DNA of 60,000 bases, from positions 1,304,001 through 1,364,000 of the forward strand of contig OU612065.1 in assembly GCA_914767715.1 (NCBI GenBank), in the 5' to 3' direction. Made by a program: the position numbers and the translations under genes. This document shows, piece after piece, positions 46,701 through 58,700 of this stretch (position 1 is its first letter; each line of letters begins with the position of its first letter). A model generated the notes under the pieces. It had not been told where the DNA came from and ran no database searches. It saw only the letters and a program-made list of their open reading frames with translations. This DNA is from Membranipora membranacea (Eukaryota > Bryozoa > Gymnolaemata > Cheilostomatida > Membraniporidae).

Positions 46701-49700
46701 TGTCTGAGGTGCTGTCCTATCTGATTGAGCTGATAATCCGCCTCGTCTATTTTTCCATATAAATTCTGGTATAAAAGATATATACCTTCATATAAGATAT
46801 GCATTCACAGGTATGAAATGAACATAACAACGATTTGTAACAACGATTTGTTTTGACTGGAGCCATTTTGTCCTATTTCGGTGATGGCAATTTATCAAGG
46901 GATTTACTCTGTTTGTTTGGCTTACTTATGTAGTACTGAATTTGAATATGCTGCCTCCTTTCAAAGTTGAGGACTACTACTTGCGAGGGTCTCTCACCAT
47001 AATTAAGAACATCAACATAAAGACTTTGTTTCCTTGGGCTGGTTTGCCACCTCAAAGAGTGACATTTAAGCAGCGGAAATCTAAGGTTGCATTCTGATTT
47101 TCTGCTCGACTTTGGAATGACTATTTCAATTCAGTTTCATACAACCAAGAAGCTTGGCAAGGATCCCCGCGTTAAGTTTCTGATCCTCAGAAAATCATGC
47201 ATGACCTATGGCCCATATGTAGAGAAGAATTGATGGCCTGGATATTGCAAAATAATACAATTTGAACATAAAATTTCAATACTTAGATATTTTATTTCCT
47301 GAGTGTCAACTGAATACCTGAATATGCTGAAAGTGTTCCTCGTCAGTTGTAAATGTGCTATCACTCTTTAGCCCCTGTAACTCCTTAATTCTCTCATCAT
47401 GTAGCCGTATATCCTCTTTCAGGTTCTGTTCATACAAAACAATAACATACAAATTACAAATTTACTTCGTAATTGCGATGCACCACATAGCAGGGGTCAA
47501 ATTTCATTGTTTTAGTTCCAAGTTATGCATTTTCTGATTTCACACAATAACAACCACTGTATTAATCAAGGAGTTATTAGTCTAAATCCCTGTATTTATT
47601 CATCATTGGATGATGCTTCCTTTTTTTAATTTTTTTACGGCCATTCTGGACAAGATTATTCATACATATGAATATAAGTTTTTGCGCCTTATACCTTGAT
47701 CCGTTCATCATACATGACTCTGCTGTTTGTCACCGATCCTTGTATATCATACATCTTTTTGTTTCGCCCCTCAAGGTGATCTACAGCTTGTGTGAGTGTG
47801 TCAATGTGCTGCTTGTATCTCCGCACTGCTGCCTGATACTGGTCCGCTAACAGTCTTTTGCTCCCTTTGGCCTAAAATCAAATCAGACTTGCAACTAAAC
47901 CATGACTATGGTCCTATTTGTCGATATGCTGATACAGATGACTTAGTTCATTTATATAAGGGTTATGACAATGACACAGTAACTCAAATTTTGGGTAAGC
48001 CAGAAATCACTGGCCTGGCTCTCAATAGGAAACGCATCAGCCCTTTGTATTCCATGACCATAGGACAGGAACTTTTCAGCATTTACTCGTAAGACTTACA
48101 CTGGTGCTGAGGATGTAAGGAGCAGAATAAATACCTGGTTTAGTGAATTCTCTGCCTCATGTATCATACGGTGAAGTCCTGATATGGTTTGTCTGCTCAG
48201 AGTTTGACTCATTAGGAACTGCTCTGACTGATGGTCTAACCTGGTACAATACAGAAGGAGATAGCGTAACCTGATGTGATAGTTGTGAAACAAATCTTAT
48301 AATCTTCACCATCAGATACCAAAGCGATGGGGGGATTGTGTTTAGTTATGCTCAAACCTTGTTTTATATCCTCTGAAATACGATGTTTGATGGGGTTGAT
48401 TATCATTCCTCCAAACAGCTGCTGCCAATTTATCCAGAATCACAGATCGCTCGATATTTCTCATCGTTTGGTCAATGTTGCCATTGTTCATTGTTTTCAG
48501 CACTTCAAGTATGTCATGCTTCAAAAATCAACAGGACCATAAGAAACGTATACTGTTTTTATAATTATAATATTCACAGTGACTTATGGATCTAGACTTA
48601 TATCATATAAACCAGTCTATAATGGAAAGGCACCTCCAAGTTGAGAAATTCCAATTGCCTGGAATGAAAACAAATACGGTTGCGAAGAAGAGACACATGG
48701 GAATTCTTGCCGTATTCTCTACAAGGACATGGAAAAAAGGCCAGTTAAATTTAATATTGAACCTACATAAGTAGGCTCCGAAGTTTTGTTGATATGTTTG
48801 CTGACATTGTGTAGGATATGACCTATAGACTGTGCATTGTCACACAAGTCGGTGAGGTTATGCTGTGCCCTGTGACTGAGTAGAGCACAGTCTCTCCTCT
48901 CTATTAAACTGACCAGCTCTTCAATCACTCCAGCTCCCTCATACTGCTGTCTGGGTGGGTAGGTCATCCTCAGCTGTAATAGTAATATTGTATACTGCTA
49001 TTATTTATGGTATAGATAGAGTAAGAGGAGAGATAAAGTAATGATACATTTTTGTAACTGACAGCGATTTTAGAAATGGCAGTAGTAGGAGGTCGCCGTT
49101 CCTTCATCATGCAAATGTATAAGGTCATGGGTTCGAATCCCACTGCAGTCCATCGACTACTGGGGTTTGGTTGGCCCCCAGGTGTGCTTGGACCTGCCTG
49201 CAAACAGAGAGCAACCTGGGGCAGATAATGCGGCCTTGCCACTAAGGCACTAAAATTTCGCTTCCCATGCTTGGGGATATTGCGTGTGATATGTCATCTG
49301 CTTTTCTTTTAATCAGTAAATCATCGCTGACCTCTTGGAGCTCGGATATAAAATGGAGGGTTGTTGCTTACAGATATTCTTAAATGTTATATGAAGTACC
49401 TTGTAAAAGATGTGGCACCTCAATGACCTGCATGTTTCAACAAATGCTACGTAAGCTGGTGTGACGTGCTCCACTATCCCTCACAACTCGGTCATCGAAA
49501 TACACTCAAACTTTAACTGGGATTGTGAAGAAGCTAGTTTACCTTTGTTTGGGTCGTTGGTGGTGGCATTAGAATGAGAGTGGTAGGTAATGGAATGTGA
49601 CTTCAAGTAACACAGACAAATTTTAGGCACTTATACCAGGTATGGGGGCTGATAATATAGTGTTGATGTGATTGACTAATGAGAACAGAGAGGATGGCTG

Positions 49701-49908
49701 CAGACTAAAGTTGTCGGAAGCTCCTGACACCATGTCCGGTAGGCCATAGATCAAGTTTAATGCATTTGCCTGCATTCCAGTTGCTCCCTTCCACTGGTCA
49801 CTCTGTGGCGTGACCAGTGGATCGGGAGCAATGCAGACAATGGACCAAACTTGGTCTAGGTAGACCATTGTTGAGATCACATACCTTAGAGTTTGGTGGA
49901 GACCTCAT
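43765..49908 (-). CDS. Unidentified coiled-coil protein with five SxSFxxxMxxLF repeats
   Basis: Exons read on the minus strand: 49908-49885 (MRSPPNSK), 49802-49637, 48973 to about 48775, about 48507-48385, about 48243-48138, 47872-47693, 47426-47319, about 46769-46672, 46417-46247, 45998-44512 and a last exon from 43900. Splice sites are good for most; exons between 49.6 and 48.1 kb and the last exon's frame are unresolved. The middle (VIEELVSLIERRDCALLSHR, YKQHIDTLTQAVDHLEGRNK, LKEDIRLHDERIKELQ) is helical and coiled-coil-like. The 1487-nt exon codes for a low-complexity Ser/Asp-rich region with five repeats (SESLASAMRQLF, SQSFARVMRKLF, DSLSAAMRRLF, SESFTRVITELF, SESFAKIMQDLF). Joined in phase 0, the last exon ends after 14 codons. 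I do not recognise the family; a cytoskeletal, centrosomal or nuclear pore role would be a guess. Confidence 0.6.
49081..49240 (+). mobile_element. tRNA-derived SINE copy 2 (5' part eroded)
   Basis: A perfect B box, GGTTCGAATCC at 49130-49140, is followed by 'cactgcagtccatcgactactggggttt...ccccaggtgtg', which aligns with copy 1 at 39.2 kb. The A-box segment is deleted here, so it is not a tRNA gene. It lies within an intron of the coiled-coil gene, in the opposite orientation. Confidence 0.75.
49738..49875. repeat. Inverted duplication spanning exon 2 and intron 1 of the coiled-coil gene
   Basis: The sequence at about 49738-49801 is repeated in reverse orientation at about 49810-49875 (cores CCACTGGTCAC with GTGACCAGTGG, 'ttgctccc' with 'gggagcaa', 'atcaagttt' with 'aaacttggt') around an 8-nt spacer. 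The predicted 3' splice site sits at the turn. Confidence 0.7.
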
Positions 49909-50281
49909 TTGAGAACCAGAATCGCATAAACAGAAAACTCTGCTCTGACCTAGAGACTTGAGCCATTTACGCCTATTACTGAAGTCAAAAGACAGAGCCC
50001 AAGTGTTTGGCTGCAGATAGGATAGCTGGTAAGTTTGCTCTCCTTCCTTAGTTAGCTAATAGATGAAATTTAAAAAAGCACGTGACGTTGACGTCCTCAA
50101 TAGGATAGTAATATGATGCTTTCAATTTGAAAAAGAAAATTATGATAGAAACAAACTAATCAGGAATTTACAGTTTGACAGACTACATCGACTATGAAGA
50201 ATCTTCAGAAAAGACTGACGCAAGAATGGGCAAAAAAAGCAAAAAAGAAAGAACAGAAGAAGAAAACGCTACATAGTATTA
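49909..50281. other. Spacer between the coiled-coil gene and the SKICH-like gene
   Basis: No gene seen. It should contain the coiled-coil gene promoter and the 3' end of the SKICH-like gene, both read leftward. Confidence 0.4.
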
Positions 50282-50752
50282 TTATACGTTTTGCGATACG
50301 GTGATGTTTTCCTGTAATGTTAGCCTAGATGGACTGCCAGTTATATCTTGTTTGAGACATACCGGCATAGTGATGGTGAGCGTTCGGTTTAGACCTCTTC
50401 CTTTACTTTCGGAGATGTTCCAGAACCCATACGTACACTGCCAGCCGTTGCCAGGAGACCAGGGGTACCCTGTCACAACTATCATATCATTCTCATGTAT
50501 AGCCAATGAATCTAGTATTCTGTATGTTATTTTTACTCGCTCTCCGACGTGGTAAGTTCCTCTGTAATCAGAATAAATAAACAATCAACAATAATGAGCA
50601 AAAACTGTTCTTTTTTTTGTTAAAATCTTTTTCTCAAAATTATCGAATACTCTTGACTACTCTCAGGATTGGTGACTTGTATTCTGCCATGTTGCTTACC
50701 TGATGTCAAGGAACTCTATGACTGGTTTTGCTGGCTGGTAATGTTGCTCCAT
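50282..50752 (-). CDS. Small SKICH-like beta-sandwich protein
   Basis: Two exons, 50752-50700 and 50561-50282, join in frame at ATC AG|GTAAGC with TTACAG|A to give 110 aa from MEQHYQPAKP to a TAA. The pattern VIEFLDIRGTYHVGERV, then ITYRILDS, then a conserved aspartate (HENDMIVV) and an aromatic CTYGFW ending resembles the SKICH domain of CALCOCO/TAX1BP1 autophagy receptors and some inositol phosphatases ('V.F..v...Y.pg..v...Y.l...D.I.i.......y.fW'). The usual coiled coil after SKICH is absent; either this is a SKICH-only protein or a donor near the end (AAC|GTATAA) leads to further exons. The domain call is by pattern only and could be wrong. Confidence 0.45.
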
Positions 50753-51331
50753 ATTCAAACCTGTAGCTTATAGCTCCCCACCTTTCCAGTTCGGATTTTA
50801 CAGAATTTTTGTAATTAATCTTGTGAACCAGCTCTTTTCAAGTCCTCTTATCTTGTCTGTAAAGATGAGACGGACTGTATAGTATGGATTGTTTCGAAAA
50901 TCCTTAATTTTGTTTGGCAAACGAATGCTAGCCATACAGCAAGCAATCATTATTTATCACAATATCAACTATTAGTTACTTTAGTTAGTTATTTGAGTCA
51001 TTAATTTTTGCTGACGTAATTTATACCTCATCTCATTTTTTCATTTCCGGTATGCACCCATCTCAATCCAGACCACTCCACCACCTTCTCTAAGCTTGCA
51101 TACACCCTGTAACCAACTATGACCTTCCTGTTACAACCAAACTCATTGTCAGTGCTATCAAATAACCTGAATGTTTGACATACCGCAATTGGGTATTAAA
51201 CTGTCACTGTGAGTTATCGCCTCATTGATCTTCTGAACTTGTCTGCTTTTCAAAGGGATTCTTCAAGTGGGAAACCTAATTGTCACATGACACTGAAAAT
51301 ATTAATAATGTAATTGCTAGATGGAGTTCGA

Positions 51332-51801
51332 TAATGGTAGCACACTGATTTCGAGATTACACTATTAGTATGTGTATCTCTGATCGATAGAGCTTCTGTC
51401 GCAAATATTGAGCACCTACATTTGGCTAAAAAAGAGGACAACTTTAAGTTTATGAAACAGACATGATCGAAACAGTTTTACCTAGCTCTGCATTATTAGT
51501 TCTCTCTTCTGAGCTTAGGCTAGCAATATACAGTTTCGATGTCACTTTTCTTGTCAAAAACATGTGTTAAATGCTCTTCTAAAACTGTTAAAAGGTGATA
51601 TCAGATTTTCTAACTATAAATTAGCGTATTTTAACAAAGAATGAGAAAATGATAAGTGTATACCCAAAAGTTTGGGTAATCATCCATACGTCTCCTAAAT
51701 ACTGAATTTCAGCTGCACTCAAGCTAAGTGAATTAATTCACTCTCTATCGATCAGAGATATACATGCAATAGTATATCACGTGATCAGTGTGTAATGGTA
51801 G
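51332..51801. mobile_element. 452-bp Mutator-like MITE with 9-bp target-site duplication
   Basis: The element runs 51341-51792. Its first 52 bp (CACACTGAT...GATCGATAGAG) and last 50 bp are inverted repeats with a few mismatches. Identical 9-bp direct repeats TAATGGTAG flank it at 51332-51340 and 51793-51801. A 9-bp duplication with long TIRs is typical of Mutator-like elements. There is no coding capacity, so it is non-autonomous. Confidence 0.85.
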
Positions 51802-52312
51802 GGTGGGTAATTGTACCAGCGACAAACAAGGACCCCAGTTTGTGTTGATTCTGGGTTAGATGGTACCAATCTTCAGAAAAAATTGAGTCATCATCAGAAC
51901 AAAAATTGTGACACATCACTTTTATTACTGTGAAACTTCTAAGCATAGAAGAGCAACAAAGAATGGCTGCAATCATACTTGATGAAGTGTGTTCTTCTGC
52001 TGATTTGAAAGTAAGTTTTGTGATGGCCTGTGATTGATTGGTATAAAAGTAAGATGTAATTAGTCTTACTTTACTATTACTCACTGACTCAAAGCTTCTT
52101 TACTAAACTAGCCAGCCTTATTTATTAAAATTTTTATTTTATGTGTTATCTCCTTTCTAATTCTTAAATAAATAATGAAACAACTAAGTTACTTAGGCCA
52201 GCCTCCCTGCTTAGGCCTGCCTAACTAGTAGTGCACCCATCTCTTTGGTGCAACCATTCTTCCTTGTGCAACTGTACTATGTAACCATTAAATTTGGTTG
52301 GAGGTGTCAGGG

Positions 52313-52339
52313 CAAGGAGTTAAAGTCTTTAACTCCTTG
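52313..52339. repeat. Palindrome CAAGGAGTTAAAG / CTTTAACTCCTTG
   Basis: 13-bp perfect arms around a single base. The same CAAGGAGTT arms occur as a palindrome at 25119-25146 and in related form at 25816-25841. Confidence 0.75.
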
Positions 52340-52980
52340 GTCAGGGTAAGTCGCACAACAAGTAGGAGTAGTTAATCTAGTTAATATTGTCATATATGGG
52401 TTGGGCCTTCCTACACTATAGGGTTTCAGAAGCCAAGTACTGAGTAGTACCGAGTACTGAGTAGGTTGGCTCTGGCAGGCTGTGTAGTGTGGGATAGGCC
52501 TTGGTAGAGTTAACTATTTCATGATTCTATTCTATGATCCCTCCTATCTCGCAATAGATATTTATCTTGGGGTTAAAATCATGTACACTTTGTGATCAGC
52601 ATATGCTCAAACCCAGGATATGCCCATGCTGATATTAGCTCTAATTGTGAGAGAGTCCATAATTATAAACTAGTAACTAGTACTAACTAACTACTTAATA
52701 CTAACTGACAACCAACAATGATGGTATACTTATATAAATAGTCCAGTGACCATCCAGTGAATTGTCGACATGATATGAAGGGGGCTATTTAACAGGACAA
52801 ATATCGTCAAAGACCCAAACATGCAAGGCAAACATAGTCAATTGATGTTCAGGCTCGTATATTCAGCAATATCACTGTGTATTCAACTATCTCTATGCAA
52901 AGTACCAAGAAGAGTTGGAATGCGGCATTTGCAAATCCTGCAGATCTTACACAGTTTTGCTGCCGAATAATTTCCCTCAC

Positions 52981-54722
52981 ATGGACTTGGCCTACATCGT
53001 CACACAGGTATAACTATGACTAAAACTAGACTGCCTCGGAGGTGGGGCAGGGGAGGTGTACCTCATATGGAACAAGGAATAGTAAAGAGTTGTGGAGGAT
53101 TCTATAGGTATCATATTTGACAGTTCCTTTATAGCTTGAATAGTTCTATAATACTATGAATTCATTTACTATCAGTGTGGCACCTGCTAAGTAATCCTGC
53201 CTGGTATATCTCAACAGGCCACTCATAAAAAAACACAGTATTACTCGCTAATCTAGTCGGTACAACGAATTATTATCTGTGAGAGGTTTCATTCAATTTT
53301 CAAATGAAGGCCGTAAAATATATATATATATATGAATATATCATATAAACATTTATATATACATATGAATATTTATAAATTTATATATACATGCATGGAA
53401 GGAATAACAGTTCAGTTTGTGTACATACATGTTATTTGCTGGTCCTGATTTCCTTTTCACTGTTTCTGCTGTTCAGACCTAGAATTGTGAGAACCATGTT
53501 GTGATACTCTGTTCAGGATATAGGGGCTTTTAACCATCAACTGACCACTTTAATATTGCTCTAGTTACTAAATTAGATGTTGGCTAGGCTTTACAATGGA
53601 CGAATTTGATATTTGTAGAGATGTGAAAGTCAATATCGAATGGCGATGGCTAACAGGACATTGACGCCTAATATCCAGTTTCAGTATGCATGGTGCTTAG
53701 TGAGAACAGATAACAAACACAACCTACAAACTGGTGCAAATCTACTAGAAGGTATCACTGATAGTAACACACAGTTATTTTCATGGTCAATACCATTTCA
53801 TATTGATGCACAAGGTTCCCTGTCACATGTCTGTTATTTCACGCGATAAATATCATATGTTTGCAAGCTTTTCATCACCCCTTGCTATTTCAGATTTGTT
53901 TCGTAAATCGCGTGAAGATTCTGAGAAGAGGGACTACTTGTATTATATGGTCATTGGCTACACCAAACTTAAAGTAAGCTATATACCAATATACTGTAAA
54001 GAGATAACATTATTGATCTATGACAAAATAAATGGTGGTTTAACCACTAAAAGTTTTTGTAATTTCCAAAATCCATCATCAGTTTAGGCCTGACACAATT
54101 TTGTATCGCGAGTAGTAAGTTTCATTAACGTAGCATATTCAGTATCTCAGAGACAGAGTTTGGAAGATGGTGAAATTTCAAGATAAAGTTTTTTTTCACA
54201 GGAATATGAAAGAGCTTTGAAATATGCTGATGGAATTCTTAAAGTCCAGCCCAACAATCATCAAGTCAAGGACCTGAAAGTTGAAATCAATAAGCGCATG
54301 AAAAAAGGTATGTTGTTGCATCGACGGGTGACCCTTTAAGGTCCATCCACCGAGTGATAGTTATGTGTTTTCACCTCTGTAGTCAATAAGCTAAATCAAG
54401 TTGTGTGTCATGTTATTGCACAGTCCTTACAATCATAACTATTTCACAGTAATAAGAGTTGTGCACCCTACTGATACGAGAGGACAACCTCTTATATAAC
54501 CAACATAGTCCACCATTTTTGGTGTATACAGAGAGTTTGGGACATAATGTCCTAAACTCCCTGATCTATGTTATAGTTGGTTTGCAAACATGATGTTATA
54601 TGTTCCAATAACATTTTGCAGACGGTATGATAGGTATGGCGGTGGCAGGTGGGGCTGCAGCAGCGGTAGGTGTTGGTATTGTAGCATTGATAGGTGCTGC
54701 CATAGCTGGAAGTAAGAGATGA
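52981..54722 (+). CDS. FIS1: Mitochondrial fission 1 protein FIS1
   Basis: Secure exons: 53619-53751, 53894-53973, 54202-54307, 54622-54722, in frame, 139 codons before the stop. A short first exon is proposed at 52981-53007 (MDLAYIVTQ, then CAG|GTATAA, phase 0); with it the protein is about 148 aa against 152 in human. Diagnostic blocks are FQYAWCLVRT, LFRKSREDSEKRDYLYYMVI, then YERALKYADGILKVQPNNHQ (TPR-like helices), RMKKDGMIGMAVAGG and a C-terminal membrane anchor rich in Gly/Ala/Val ending SKR. FIS1 is a tail-anchored outer-membrane protein of mitochondria and peroxisomes, with TPR-like repeats facing the cytosol, involved in fission and mitophagy. The N-terminal arm looks about seven residues short, so a micro-exon in the 53008-53618 intron may be missing. 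Identity is certain; only the start is doubtful. Confidence 0.93.
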
Positions 54723-55767
54723 TACAGCGTCCAATATACTGTCTAAGATGTATCCGCACTCACTATCAAAAAAGGTCTTGTACTACTCTAAGGCTTCCGC
54801 ACTGTAAAAATTGTGTTTGGGTAGTACAGAATCATTTTAATATTTATGATCACCTCGAAGACCTGCTGCATACAGAAAGGTGTGCCGTTTGTCTTCAGCA
54901 TTGATTTGTGTTAGATCACCAAGCAATGTATCTACCATTATTTATCCTCCATCTCATAGTATTATTCATTGCTAACTCCCTTGACTATTTTGTGCTGGAT
55001 ATGTATAACGTACTTTTCTGACGTGAGAGATTCAATCCCTTGTTTAGAATCATTCTTCCCAAATATTTTTCTGTTACATGCTGAATATCTGTTTGGTTGT
55101 ATTAATGATATCTTTTCCTTTAACAATGTTTATTTTTGTACACGTTTACAATTTGAAAGGTACTGAATCCTCCTCATCATGTCTAAATGTCATGTCTTAA
55201 TTATATCTGATAAAAGCTATCATCACTGTAACCAAAATCACTACATCACTCTTAATCTTGTATTCTGTGGGCTTAATTCAATGTTTTGTGATCATTAATG
55301 TTTTGGGACAATAGGGATTGAATAGTTTTATGCTGCTGCATTTTACTTCGTTTTCATGCACATGATACTGTAAACACAAGAACTTCTCTAAATAGCATGA
55401 TAAGGTAACTCCATTGTAGTTTAGGGATTTTTATTCAAACAGAATATACAATATTTAATAGAAAATATGAGGGGTATTCAGACTTCAGGAGGTACTTTAG
55501 CACTTTTAGTGCAATTTGGTTTAGAAATGAATAAATAACCAAGAAATAACAGCAATCAGGAATGATCATGATAACAACCTTTTCAATGTAATCAACAAAA
55601 TCAATGTTTCAAATGAATATACGTATTAGATACGAATACTACTATGCAGTTTACAGTGACGTGTGAGAACACATATTTTATGAACCAAACCAGTAGTATG
55701 CAGCAATCACAAGCTGTCCCTGTATAGGAGTATAATTATGGCCCACTGTCCCTATATTGGAGGAGTA
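54723..55767. other. Convergent 3' spacer between FIS1 and the SK channel gene
   Basis: No gene. The two genes end toward each other. 'tttatt' near 55426 is a minus-strand AATAAA about 340 nt beyond the channel stop. A FIS1 polyadenylation signal was not obvious. Confidence 0.45.
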
Positions 55768-58700
55768 TTATGGCCCGCTGTCAAATGAGTTTTGATTTCC
55801 ATCATGATGTCTGAGGCGTGAAGGTCTGACACGCAATGTACCGCTGCCACCAGTGTTAGCTGATAGGGGATTATCATCTGAGGGTGTCATAGGACTGGCC
55901 ATTACGCTCTGCTTCTCAGCTAGTATTTGAGCGATAGTCATCGGTAATGCCTCCATCTGCATCTAAAATTATGAGAAAATTTCTTGTTGATCGCATGTTA
56001 CAGTACCACTAAGTGGGCTAGGCTGAAAAGCCCAGACTGTGGCTATTGATTGAACTGAAACCATGGCTCTCAGCGAAATTTAACCCATGCCTTACTATAA
56101 CTAACCTAAAAATTAATGAAAATTACCAATGCTAGCAAGCCAAACACTACCTGTATAGTTTTAAAGCCATCTACTATTTTCAAAAGAAGATAACGACACC
56201 TGGACCCATTAGAGATAATAGAGGATCAATACAGAAGTAATATTGAGGTAAAAGCTTTGAGATTATTACCTGGAGAGCTGCCATGGTCTTCTCTATTGCG
56301 TCTAGTCTGCTATCGTTTCCAGTTTGAGAGGATTTCATATCCGACACTATATCCAACACCAAAGTGGTAGTCTGAATATAACATTATATGGAGTGTCAAT
56401 GGCCATATTTTATGAAGATACTTTATTGATAAGGCTAGTTAGTCTACCCAATCAATATAAGTTCAGAGGAAAGCAGTATTAGTTATCGTTGAAATGAGAA
56501 GTGGATGGTAATGTTCAAGAATATTGAGCCCAGAGTTGAAAATAATAACATACTGTTCAGAATATCATGCACACAGATAAATTGACCAATTGTCATGACC
56601 TGTCGTTCATGCTCTATAAGCTTAGGGTGCTTGATGTGAAAGTTAGCTGTTAAAAAAAGGCTTTTCCAATTAAGTTATAGGCCAAGCAAATTCTCACTAT
56701 CACTTGCTCTTCTGGTCTTTCAAATAAGTAACAAAGTTCCCAAACTATTTGCGTAGAAGCTATATAGGCCCGCTGAGCGGTGACTGATTAAGAGACTGAA
56801 TGATTGAATGACTCCCATTTAAAGGGCAACCAAGGTTTCGCAGCAATGCATTAATGGGTAGTAAATAATGTGCTAGGCAGCATCAGCTTAGTGCATTACG
56901 CGATGCAAAACTCAAAGTGGTTGCTGACTCTAAGCTGGGTAACACTCCCGTAACACTTCAGTTTAGGAGAGGTCCCAAGACATTGATGTAATGATGATGG
57001 AGGAGCATAGGCTAAATAATAACAGGAACAGGAACCTGCTCTGTGGTATTCCTTTGTTAGCTGAGTTTGAGTACCTGATGGATGAAATGTTTCACAAGAA
57101 CTCTGGCTGAATAGTCATCCGAATAAGATTTTGTCGTTTTCCCTATGCAGAAGGTGCAATCTGCTATTAATCAATGAGAAGTTGTTTGAAACCTTGGTTG
57201 CACTTTAAGTAAACTTCCCAGGCAGGACCCAGTATGTTGGAAACAGGATTTCAAGCGACAAATATTAACCATCATACCTTTGCAAAATCGGTCAAGCTGT
57301 TTGCTTGGTCAGCTAGTTTCCTCTGCTTTATTTTCACGGTTCTCAAGCTGGAAAACAATTAAATTTGGATTATTATGCAATGCAATGCATTGTATAAATA
57401 TCAAAATCCCAATGTGTGCATTATTTAGGTTACAATATCAATTATTGGTCAATTAGAGCAGATTGATATGCTCGTGATGGGAATACCAGGTATTATTTAC
57501 AGTTGGTAATCATCTAGTACTGCTGCTGCATAAGGATGCTGTTGAGATGGAATATGAAATTTGCCTTGTTGACATACTCATGTATAGCTTGCAGGAACTT
57601 CCTTTGGTGTGCCCGGACTCTAGTGCTGTTAACCCGTTTGACCAGTTTTGTGTATTTATATATCAGCCATGTCTCTCTCAGAACATTTGCAGCTGCGTCT
57701 TTGAGCTGTTAACAAGAAAAAAGGATCAAAATATTATTCCCATGTTTTTTGCCGTGCAGTACAGGCCTGTACTTGGCACCACTTCACTGTTCTTTAGATT
57801 GAGGTCTGGTCCCTTACCTTCTTAGATAGTTGGTTTTCAATCATAAAATTGTGGACATGTTTCTCAGCTCTGGTGAGCTCTAACTTCTTGGCAATTACAG
57901 CCACAACAAGAGCTGTACAGCCAGCACCCTGAAAGGGAACGAGAAGAAAACACTATAGATTTAAAATTCTTACAAATTTAACATTTGCTAATCGTGAGAG
58001 TTTTAGGTGAAAAACACCTTCGTCTTATAAAACCGTAAGAGTTTAAAGAAGTATACAGCATTTATGACAACTCAATCCACGTTGGCGATCGGTCTATTGT
58101 TTCTAAGATTGTTACAGTCGAGGTCTTGAATCCGAGCTTGTTACATGACTTGAATTATTGCTCTCACTACACCAATACAAAAAGTTCACTAAGGAAAAAA
58201 CTTTGTTGCTAGCAGGGGTTATTACAGGAAAATCAATTTAATGATGCCGATAATTGAGAAAATTAACGAGAATGTATAGACGTGGGTGTAAGCGTGAATA
58301 TTAATTAGTCATCACATCGGAATCAGTGCTGAATTCTGACCTGTTAATACTCTCCAAAATCGCCACCAATCTTGTAAGGATAATATAAATGTAACAATTG
58401 AAGATAAATATGCCTGATGATGGCCTCCATAGGAAAGAGTAAGCTTATTGCGGATAAGAAAAGGTATGTGTGTGGGTGTGTGGGTAGGTCACATACCATC
58501 AGTCCAGATAGCACACATACAGTACGGCCACAGTATGTGTGGGGGACGAAATCTCCATATCCCACAGAGAGAAATGTTATGGCTACCAGATACAGTGAGT
58601 TGAGTAAGTTAGCTAGTAAAGTATCATGCCAACTAAAAGAACAAAGATTTTATGGGTTACAAGCAGGAAAACATGATATCCCATCTATTAACATCATTCA

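Larger units (their letters stand above)
50753..52980. other. Intergenic DNA containing a MITE; no gene
   Basis: Apart from the element at 51341-51792 and the palindrome at 52313-52339, I see only short unsupported frames. The minus-strand frame at 51785-52084 starts inside the MITE's flank and has no motif. Confidence 0.5.

Noticed and set aside
46925-47150. Plus-strand frame with LPPFKVEDYYLRGS... interrupted by a stop, and its minus-strand counterpart
   Set aside because: Looks protein-like, but it is broken, opposite to the surrounding gene and matches nothing I know; possibly a repeat remnant.
47876-48092. Plus-strand frame inside an intron of the coiled-coil gene
   Set aside because: Antisense to a gene with good splice sites; no motif.
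49110-49180. Possible tRNA gene (perfect B box GGTTCGAATCC)
   Set aside because: No A box or cloverleaf upstream; the sequence aligns to a SINE copy at 39.2 kb.
53596-53660. Upstream ATG (MDEFDICRDV...) as the FIS1 start
   Set aside because: Frame differs from the conserved FIS1 frame and stops within 22 codons; the acceptor at 53617-53618 gives the correct alignment with human FIS1.
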